From NCBI GenBank assembly GCA_902761035.1, contig CACWIW010000027.1, forward strand, positions 1 to 38,463: a DNA stretch of 38,463 nucleotides, in the 5' to 3' direction. How positions within the stretch are numbered: position 1 is the first letter of the stretch; the number at the start of each line of letters is the position of its first letter. This document shows positions 32,886-38,463 of this stretch, in pieces. A model generated the notes under the pieces. The model was not told the origin of the DNA, did no database searches, and saw nothing but the letters and a program-made list of their open reading frames with translations. The position numbers and the translations under genes are program-made. Source of the DNA: an uncultured bacterium. GTDB taxonomy: Bacteria > Verrucomicrobiota > Kiritimatiellia > RFP12 > UBA1067.

Positions 32886-35800
32886 GTGGAAAACAATCAA
32901 CAAAATTCGTTGCCTCCGCGCGTGGTGCGCTGGACGCAGAAACTGCTCGACCTCTCATTGCGCAATCGCATGCTGAACGTCCGCGACGTGAAGCAGGTGA
33001 TTCCACTCGCCTGCCGCGACGTCGCGCGCCTCGAGGACCAGCTTGCGTCCGATGAGGTCGTGTCCATCGCCTTCGGCGACCCCACTGAGAACTTCCTCGT
33101 CTCGGGCTGCACGCCCGACGAGACGAAGCGTCGGCTCAAGGTGCTGTTCCGCGTGGCGAAGTCCGACCTCGAGGAAAGCGGCGTGAACACTCTCTTCCTC
33201 GCAATCGGCTTTTTGCGCTGGAAGGTGTCGCCCAAGGACGAGAAATCCTACCGCGCGCCGCTCCTCCTGATGCCCGTGAAGCTCGTGCGGAAGGGCGTAT
33301 CGGACTTCCGCCTCGCGCAACTTGACGAGGAGACCATAGTCAACGCGACGCTCCTCGAGCTCCTGCGCAGCCAGTACCGCGTGACGGTGCCGGACGTCGA
33401 TCCGCCGCCGCAGGACGCGCACGGCGTGGATGTGACGAAGGTGGTCGAGGCGTTCCGCGCGGCCGTGAAGGACCAGCCGGGCTGGGAGGTGACGCGCGAG
33501 CTCGCGCTCGGACAGTTCTCGTTCGGCAAGTTCGTGATGTGGAAGGACCTCACGGGCCGCCTCGACGCGCTGCGCCAGCATGCGCTCGTGGACCACCTCG
33601 TGCGCGGCGGCGGCGTGTTCGACGACGGCGTGAAGGTGTTTCCGCCGGAGGAGATCGCTAAAAACATTCAGCCGGCGGAGCTGTTCTGTCCGCTCAGCGC
33701 CGACTCCTCGCAGCTCGCGGCGGTGCTCTACTCCCAGCTGGGCAAGACGTTCGTGCTGCACGGACCGCCCGGCACGGGCAAGAGCCAGACGATCACGAAC
33801 CTCATCGCGCACAACCTCGCGCACGGACGACGGGTGCTCTTCGTCTCCGAAAAGAAGGCCGCCCTCGACGTGGTACACAACCGCCTCGCGAAGATCGGCC
33901 TCAAGCCGTTCTGCCTCGAACTGCACTCCAACAAGTCCGGAAAGACGGAGGTGCTCGCGCAGTTCGCAGAGGCGCTGAACGTGCCGGACTGCCGCGGACC
34001 ACAGGGCTGGACGCTCAACGCGGACCAGCTGGATACCGCGCGCGGGGAACTGGATGCATACGTGCGCGCGCTGCACCGCGTGTATCCGAACGGCCTCTCG
34101 GCCTACGACTGCTTCGCGCTGGCTATCGCGGAGGGCGGCCTGCCGGAGGGCGCTCGCCTTTCGGTCGACACCCTCACGCAGACGCAGGAGGCGCGCGAGG
34201 AGGCGCGCCAGTGCGCCGTGAGGCTCGCGAACGACTGGGCTGCGACGTCCCCCGACGTGGTGGACGCGCTTGCGCCCGCGAAGGACGCGGACTGGTCGCC
34301 GGTTTTCGAACGTAACTTCCGCGCGGCTGCGCAGGATCTCGCCGCGTCGTCGCGCAAGGGATTCTTCGGACGGTTGATGGGCGCGTTCCGCAACCGCGCG
34401 TACGTGCCGTTCGGCACGGCGCGGAAACTCACGCCCGAGGCGGCGGATGCGCTAGTGGAGGCGTCCGACGGCCTGCGCGGCGCGCTCGGTTACCGCGCAT
34501 CGCGCGCGGACGCCGTCCAGCGCGGACTTGCGCCGCTCGTGCGAGCGCTTGAGGGCGAGGGTTTCGACGCCGAGGAGGCCGCACGCCGCTTCGACGCGGC
34601 CTACGCGGCGAAGATGATCGACGACGTCGTGGGTGCGCAACAGGTTCTCGCGCGCTTCACCGGCATCTCCCAGGAGGAACGCGTTATGCGCTTCCGCGCA
34701 CTTGACGAGCAGGCGCGCGAAGAGGCGAAGGGCGAGGTGTTCGCGCGCCTCGCCGCACGCCTCCCGCGCCGCCGCGCGGAGGATTGTCCCGCAGCAAGCG
34801 AGCTCGGCATTCTCCGCCGCGAGTGCGAGAAGAAGGCTCGGCAGAAGCCCGTGCGCCAGCTGCTCGCGGAGATTCCGTCGCTCGCCGCCGTCCTCAAACC
34901 GTGTTTCCTCATGAGCCCGCTCTCCGTGGCGCAGTACCTGCCGCCGGACGCGGCGCCGTTCGACCTCGTCGTGTTCGACGAGGCGTCGCAGATCCCCGTC
35001 TGGGACGCAATCGGCGTCATCGCGCGCGCGAAACAGCTCGTCGTGGTTGGCGACCCGAAACAGATGCCGCCCACGAACTTCTTCCAGAAGGGCGAGAGCG
35101 ACGCGGACGCCGAGGACGAAGATGTGCCGGAGGACATGGAGTCCATCCTCGACGAGTGCCTTGCGGCGGGTGTCTACTCCTCGCACCTCAGCTGGCACTA
35201 CCGCAGCCGCCACGAGTCGCTGATCGCCTTCAGCAACCACAACTACTACGACGACCGGCTCAACACGTTCCCCTGCGCGCGCACGACGCCGCGTCTCGGC
35301 GTGCGTTTCGAGTTCGTGGAGGGAGGCGTGTACGACCGTCGCGCCACGCGTACGAACGAGATGGAAGCGCGCGCCCTCGTGGACTACATCTTCGCGAAGG
35401 CGAAGGAACCCGGCTACAAGCCGCGCTCCATCGGCGTGGTGACGTTCAGCCAGGCGCAGCAGGAACTCATCGAGGACCTCGTAGACGCGCGTCGCGAGAA
35501 AGACCCGTCGCTTGAGGCGCTGTTTGCCGAGGACGCCCCGGAGCCGTTCTTCGTGAAGAATCTCGAGAACGTGCAGGGCGACGAACGCGACGTGATCCTC
35601 TTCAGCGTGGGCTACGCGCCCGACGCAGACGGCAAGTTCGCGATGAACTTCGGCCCGCTCAACCGCGACGGCGGCGAGCGCCGACTCAATGTGGCCGTGA
35701 CGCGCGCGAAGGAGCAGGTGGTCGTGTTCGCCAGCATCCACGGCTCGCAGATCGACCTCTCCCGCACCTCCGCCACCGGCGCTGCGCACCTCCGCAGCTT

Positions 35801-36515
35801 CCTCGAATACGCCGAGAAGCAAATGGAAAGTGTAAAGTGTAAAATGGAAAATGCGGGGGAGCCTCGCTTGTCGCGATCTTCTTCCGAATCCTTTCCCGCG
35901 ACGGTCGCCGCGTTCCTGCGCGAGCACAAGTGGGAGGTCGACGAACAGGTGGGCGCGAGCGCATTCCGCATTGACCTCGGCGTGCGGCGTCCGGACGGCG
36001 AGGGCTACTTGCTCGCGATCGAGTGCGACGGCCCCGCTTATGCGTCGCAACGTACGGTGCGCGACCGCGACGAGTTGCGTGCCTCTGTGCTGAAGGGACT
36101 GGGCTGGTATGTTACGCGCATCTGGAGCGTGGACTGGGCGCTCGACCGCAAGCGCGCGGAAGAGTCGCTCCTTGGCCTCCTCGATGCCCTTGAAACGAGC
36201 GAACCTCCGTCCTCAACCGGCTCTGCCGCTGCCGCCGGTAGGGCGGGTGCCCCGCGCCCGTCGCGCTCCGCCTCGTCTCTCCCGCCCGGCGTTACGGCGG
36301 TGCGCGCCTCAGCCGCGCGGCACAAGCAGCCGGCGAAGCGCGCGATCGACACGATCCCGCTAGACGAACTGGCGCAGGCGATGCGCGACGTTGAGACGGA
36401 TTTCGGCGCGTGCGAGCGCGACGCGCTCTACCGCGAGACGCTCAAGCGTTTCGGGCTCTCTGTACTTACGCCGAAGGCGCGCACTTATCTCGACGCAGCA
36501 TTCCGTCGGAAGTAG
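32886..36515 (+). CDS. DUF4011 superfamily-1 helicase with C-terminal nuclease
   Basis: A protein of 1209 residues. The N-terminus (RWTQKLLDLSLRNRMLNVRD) is DUF4011. An SF1 helicase follows: Walker A HGPPGTGKSQTITN (~293), Walker B VVFDEASQIP (~693), VVVGDPKQMPPT, NVQGDERDVILFS and LNVAVTRAKEQVVVF (~933). After a linker (~978-1010), a Vsr/REase-like domain (WEVDEQVGASAFRIDLGVRRP, LLAIECDGPAY, with D, E and catalytic spacing, ~1015-1085). The C-terminal ~60 residues (LDELAQAMRDVETDFGACE) look like the DUF3320 module. Related large proteins occur in defence loci, so a role against foreign DNA is likely but not shown. GTG start, leaderless by promoter spacing. Confidence 0.88.
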   Translation: MENNQQNSLPPRVVRWTQKLLDLSLRNRMLNVRDVKQVIPLACRDVARLEDQLASDEVVSIAFGDPTENFLVSGCTPDETKRRLKVLFRVAKSDLEESGVNTLFLAIGFLRWKVSPKDEKSYRAPLLLMPVKLVRKGVSDFRLAQLDEETIVNATLLELLRSQYRVTVPDVDPPPQDAHGVDVTKVVEAFRAAVKDQPGWEVTRELALGQFSFGKFVMWKDLTGRLDALRQHALVDHLVRGGGVFDDGVKVFPPEEIAKNIQPAELFCPLSADSSQLAAVLYSQLGKTFVLHGPPGTGKSQTITNLIAHNLAHGRRVLFVSEKKAALDVVHNRLAKIGLKPFCLELHSNKSGKTEVLAQFAEALNVPDCRGPQGWTLNADQLDTARGELDAYVRALHRVYPNGLSAYDCFALAIAEGGLPEGARLSVDTLTQTQEAREEARQCAVRLANDWAATSPDVVDALAPAKDADWSPVFERNFRAAAQDLAASSRKGFFGRLMGAFRNRAYVPFGTARKLTPEAADALVEASDGLRGALGYRASRADAVQRGLAPLVRALEGEGFDAEEAARRFDAAYAAKMIDDVVGAQQVLARFTGISQEERVMRFRALDEQAREEAKGEVFARLAARLPRRRAEDCPAASELGILRRECEKKARQKPVRQLLAEIPSLAAVLKPCFLMSPLSVAQYLPPDAAPFDLVVFDEASQIPVWDAIGVIARAKQLVVVGDPKQMPPTNFFQKGESDADAEDEDVPEDMESILDECLAAGVYSSHLSWHYRSRHESLIAFSNHNYYDDRLNTFPCARTTPRLGVRFEFVEGGVYDRRATRTNEMEARALVDYIFAKAKEPGYKPRSIGVVTFSQAQQELIEDLVDARREKDPSLEALFAEDAPEPFFVKNLENVQGDERDVILFSVGYAPDADGKFAMNFGPLNRDGGERRLNVAVTRAKEQVVVFASIHGSQIDLSRTSATGAAHLRSFLEYAEKQMESVKCKMENAGEPRLSRSSSESFPATVAAFLREHKWEVDEQVGASAFRIDLGVRRPDGEGYLLAIECDGPAYASQRTVRDRDELRASVLKGLGWYVTRIWSVDWALDRKRAEESLLGLLDALETSEPPSSTGSAAAAGRAGAPRPSRSASSLPPGVTAVRASAARHKQPAKRAIDTIPLDELAQAMRDVETDFGACERDALYRETLKRFGLSVLTPKARTYLDAAFRRK
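35820..35853 (+). repeat. AT-rich in-frame insert in the helicase linker
   Basis: AAATGGAAAGTGTAAAGTGT, then AAAATGGAAAATG: iterated TGTAAA/TGGAAA words coding for EKQMESVKCKMEN, in otherwise GC-rich sequence. The reading frame continues through it. The word pattern resembles AT-rich dispersed repeats seen between genes, here placed inside a coding sequence between the helicase and nuclease domains. Confidence 0.55.
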
Positions 36516-36536
36516 GCGGATCCAATCCGCCTACTT
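36510..36536. terminator. Bidirectional palindrome spanning two stop codons
   Basis: AAGTAGGCGGAT (36510-36521), CCA loop, ATCCGCCTACTT (36525-36536): a perfect 12-bp stem. The helicase stop TAG (36513-36515) and the thioesterase stop (TAG on the minus strand, 36533-36531) are at mirror positions in the two arms. It lies exactly where converging transcripts end. There is no T run on either side. Confidence 0.75.
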
Positions 36537-36932
36537 CAGCTTGAATCCCGTTCCGACGAACTGGGCGATTTCGCGGCCAGTATCGTCGGCAACGTCAACG
36601 TTCACGACGCACGAGTTGCGTCCGTCCTTCTTGTAACGGGCCGTGGCGATAAGCCGATCGCCCTTGACGGGCGAGAGGTAGTTGATGCTTACCTGCTGGG
36701 CGACCGTGATCCGCTCGCGGTCGTTCGACAGCGCGGCGAACGCGAAGTCTGCGAGGGTGAATATCGCCCCGCCCATCACGCCGCCGTAAGCGTTCTTGTG
36801 ACGGGCGTCGACGGTCAGGCTCGTGACGGCGTGGATTTCGTCCAGCTCGTCCAGCGTCATTCCGTTCTCCGTGGCGAACCTGTCGCACGAGAAGTAGGCC
36901 CGGGCTTCGTCTATCGTGTTGAATCTCGACAT
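36531..36932 (-). CDS. PaaI-type hot-dog thioesterase
   Basis: A protein of 133 residues. ARAYFSCDRFATENGMTL leads to the hot-dog core: LTVDARHKNAYGGVMGGAIFTLADFAFAAL, then TVAQQVSINYLSPVKGDRLIATARYKKDGRNSCVVNV and IAQFVGTGFK. These proteins hydrolyse acyl-CoA or aryl-CoA thioesters. The active residues expected in the GG-x-IFTLAD region are present. AAGGGGA precedes ATG 36932. It follows the phosphoesterase by 17 bases, so they form an operon. Confidence 0.88.
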   Translation of the reverse strand: MSRFNTIDEARAYFSCDRFATENGMTLDELDEIHAVTSLTVDARHKNAYGGVMGGAIFTLADFAFAALSNDRERITVAQQVSINYLSPVKGDRLIATARYKKDGRNSCVVNVDVADDTGREIAQFVGTGFKLK

Positions 36933-36949
36933 GGAATGTTCCCCTTGTT

Positions 36950-37963
36950 TTACGCGAAGTCGATGGCGTATCCTTCGCCTTTGTAAGTTGCGGAGCAGAC
37001 GTACTGCACGGCGGTCTGCGAGAAGGGCTCCTGCCAGAAGGCGTGGCAGTGTCCGCAGAGAATCGCCTTGAGGAGCGGCTGCGCCTTGAGGTACTTGATG
37101 AACTCCTTCGTCGGAGCGTCCGCGCGCTGCTGTACGCGGCGGTCGCGCCATTCCTCTTCCTTGGACAGGGGACGCCTCGGGGCGCGCCACGTGGCGATCT
37201 TCTCGTCAGGAACGCCCGTCTCGTATGAGCACACCCCGCCTGACTTCTTCAGTTCGACGTCGTGATGGCGCGGCGTGTAGAGCGGCACGTGACACATGAG
37301 GACGATGGGCAGGCCCTTGGCGACTTCCTTTTCCATGCGGGCGAGCTGTTCGGTCGTGAAATTGTAGTACACGTCGTCCACGGCGACGAAGTTCACGCCG
37401 TTCACCACGCGCGACGCGAATGTCAGGTCGTTGGGGAAGCTCGCCGAGACGCGCGCGTAGCTATCCGCCTTGTAGGCGGCGTCCTCCCGCGCCTCGCCGA
37501 CGTACTTCGAGAACTCGTGGTTTCCGGACGAGACGAACCAGTCGTCGGAGCCGAAGTAGCGCGCGACGAGGTTCAAGTTGGCGTTGGAGACGAAGTCGAT
37601 CATGTCGCCGGTGTGGAGCAGGAGCGCGTTGTCGCGCCGCGCTGCTGCCACGGCCTCCGCCAGGTAGTGTTCGCCAAAGGCCATGTGGATATACCGTCTG
37701 GAGGCGAGGTCCAGCTTGCGGGGATCCTTCTCGGTCGCGTCGGCGCGCACGATGTGCGTATCCGAGATGTGTACGGCCTTGAAGGGACGCTCCGCGCCGA
37801 CCTTGATCTGGAGGCGGCGGAGGTCGAGGGGCTTGAAGCCCGGCAGTTTCGTTTTGCGGACGGTGTCCGCAGGTACGGCGGCGCGAAGCTCCGTCGCGAG
37901 CGCCAGGGCGGCCCCGGCGGCGATGAAGGAACGCCTGCTGATATTAGAATCCTTGTTTTCCAT
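36950..37963 (-). CDS. Tat-exported metallophosphoesterase
   Basis: A protein of 337 residues. SRRSFIAAGAALALA (9-23) is a twin-arginine signal. The calcineurin-type metal sites are all present: AVHISDTH (D68, H70), HTGDMIDF (~118-124), SSGNHEF (~145-151), LMCHVPLY and GHCHAFW near the C-terminus. It probably cleaves a periplasmic phosphoester; substrate unknown. The ATG at 37963 is set by a TACAAT box 8 bases upstream, another likely leaderless start. It diverges from the lactonase gene. Confidence 0.88.
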   Translation of the reverse strand: MENKDSNISRRSFIAAGAALALATELRAAVPADTVRKTKLPGFKPLDLRRLQIKVGAERPFKAVHISDTHIVRADATEKDPRKLDLASRRYIHMAFGEHYLAEAVAAARRDNALLLHTGDMIDFVSNANLNLVARYFGSDDWFVSSGNHEFSKYVGEAREDAAYKADSYARVSASFPNDLTFASRVVNGVNFVAVDDVYYNFTTEQLARMEKEVAKGLPIVLMCHVPLYTPRHHDVELKKSGGVCSYETGVPDEKIATWRAPRRPLSKEEEWRDRRVQQRADAPTKEFIKYLKAQPLLKAILCGHCHAFWQEPFSQTAVQYVCSATYKGEGYAIDFA

Positions 37964-37971
37964 CGGCGAAG

Positions 37972-37982
37972 ATTGTACCAAA
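37972..37982 (-). promoter_or_regulatory. Extended -10 promoter of the phosphoesterase operon
   Basis: On the minus strand ATTTTGGTACAAT, with TACAAT at 37977-37972, then CTTCGCCG and ATG 37963 (8 bases). Confidence 0.65.
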
Positions 37983-38069
37983 ATCTCCGTGCCGATGCAC
38001 GCAACATCGGATTGATTGTCAGGATCGTGCGTTCGAGAAAATCGCTGCTTGCGCGGCGGGGGCGGGTGT

Positions 38070-38077
38070 GCTAGAAT
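38070..38077 (+). promoter_or_regulatory. Extended -10 of the lactonase-like gene
   Basis: TGCTAGAAT with TAGAAT at 38072-38077, six bases before ATG 38084. Confidence 0.5.
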
Positions 38078-38083
38078 GTCCGC

Positions 38084-38463
38084 ATGAGAAAAATGACAGT
38101 TGTGTCCGCCCTTGCGGCGGGAGCGCTCGCCGCGTTCGGCGGCGCGAAGCAGATCGGATACATCGGCGCGAGCAGCGGCACCCAGCCGAACGCGCTGAAG
38201 ATCGTGGAGGTGGACGCCGAAACGGGCGCAATCGCCGTACGCGGTACGCTGCCCGTGGCGAACGCCACGTACATCGCCGTCAACCGCGCGCGGACGCGTC
38301 TCTACACGTCCCTTGCGGACCGTTCCGTGCGGAAAGGTCCGAACGGCGGCGTGGCCGTGTACGCGCTTGACCCGTCCGGCTGCGCGCCCGTGCTCCTTGA
38401 AAAGCTCGCCACCGGACATCCCGCGCCCTGCCACCTTTCGCTTTCGCCCGACGAGAAGAAGCT
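38084..38463 (+). CDS. Lactonase-family beta-propeller protein, 5' part
   Basis: Runs off the window end. A short signal peptide (TVVSALAAGALAAFGGA) is followed by propeller-type repeats: KQIGYIGASSGTQPNALKIVEVDAETGAIA, ATYIAVNRARTRLYTSL, GVAVYALD, GHPAPCHLSLSPDEKK. This is the pattern of the 7-bladed lactonase family (6-phosphogluconolactonase of the YbhE type), here secreted, so the substrate is more likely an extracellular lactone or a non-enzymatic binding role. The ATG follows a -10 box by 6 bases. A second ATG at 38093 is possible. Confidence 0.8.
   Translation, partial: MRKMTVVSALAAGALAAFGGAKQIGYIGASSGTQPNALKIVEVDAETGAIAVRGTLPVANATYIAVNRARTRLYTSLADRSVRKGPNGGVAVYALDPSGCAPVLLEKLATGHPAPCHLSLSPDEKK

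Noticed and set aside
31510..33006. Long minus-strand frame over the ATPase-nuclease and helicase start
   Set aside because: Same reason: a shadow of high-GC codon bias that crosses a clear promoter and intergenic gap.
34452..36050. Long minus-strand frame (532 codons) inside the helicase gene
   Set aside because: It mirrors a high-GC coding strand, has no RBS, and its protein shows no family motifs. The plus-strand helicase motifs are unmistakable.

Overview
The window looks like chromosomal DNA from a Gram-negative, polysaccharide-degrading bacterium with fairly high GC. Lipoproteins, a secretin, a Wzx-type flippase, secreted carbohydrate-active proteins, a Tat-exported phosphoesterase, a LamG protein and many promoters of the form TTTTGGTATAAT followed by TTCGCCG together suggest the PVC group, perhaps a gut Kiritimatiellae-like lineage. 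This placement is inference, because no rRNA or marker gene is present.

Layout: (1) 1-2948, the 3' end of a GH2 beta-galactosidase with a frameshift, then a secreted GH-like protein. (2) 2949-3284, a repeat-rich intergenic stretch. (3) 3285-4046, hisF. (4) 4202-5918, a PglC-like sugar-phosphate transferase overlapping a DegT-type sugar aminotransferase. (5) 6134-7659, an antitoxin with an internally deleted PIN toxin, then a HipA/CtkA-like kinase with a small partner. (6) 7711-17676, a surface-glycan cluster: gmd, fcl, two glycosyltransferases, an ATPase, a second antitoxin with a decapitated PIN toxin, a DUF5672-like transferase, a GT10 fucosyltransferase, a GT2, an RmlC-like epimerase and a sugar reductase/epimerase. 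gmd and fcl make GDP-fucose and the GT10 enzyme can use it. (7) 17747-18314, an apparently intact Phd/ParE-type toxin-antitoxin pair. (8) 18331-19404, a LamG protein. (9) 19405-20274, a gene-free, repeat-rich region. (10) 20275-24598 (minus), two lipoproteins, hisC, a zeta-like kinase, a small protein and a flippase in one tightly overlapping run. (11) 24664-28384 (plus), FtsB/DivIC-like protein, HExxH membrane protein, an ATPase-nuclease preceded by a five-copy motif array, and HemW. (12) 28392-30872 (minus), a compact secretin and three small proteins, including a 26-residue membrane peptide. (13) 31042-36515 (plus), a second ATPase-nuclease and a 1209-residue DUF4011 helicase-nuclease. (14) 36531-38463, thioesterase, Tat phosphoesterase and the start of a lactonase-like gene.

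Two themes stand out. Several genes have a -10 box only 6-9 bases before the start codon, which implies leaderless mRNAs. Accessory modules (three toxin-antitoxin-type pairs, two of them with ruined toxins, a kinase pair, a zeta-like pair, and three ATPases, two with nuclease domains) sit between the functional cassettes, and some gene-free stretches carry short motifs in inverted clusters, one of which abuts an ATPase-nuclease promoter.
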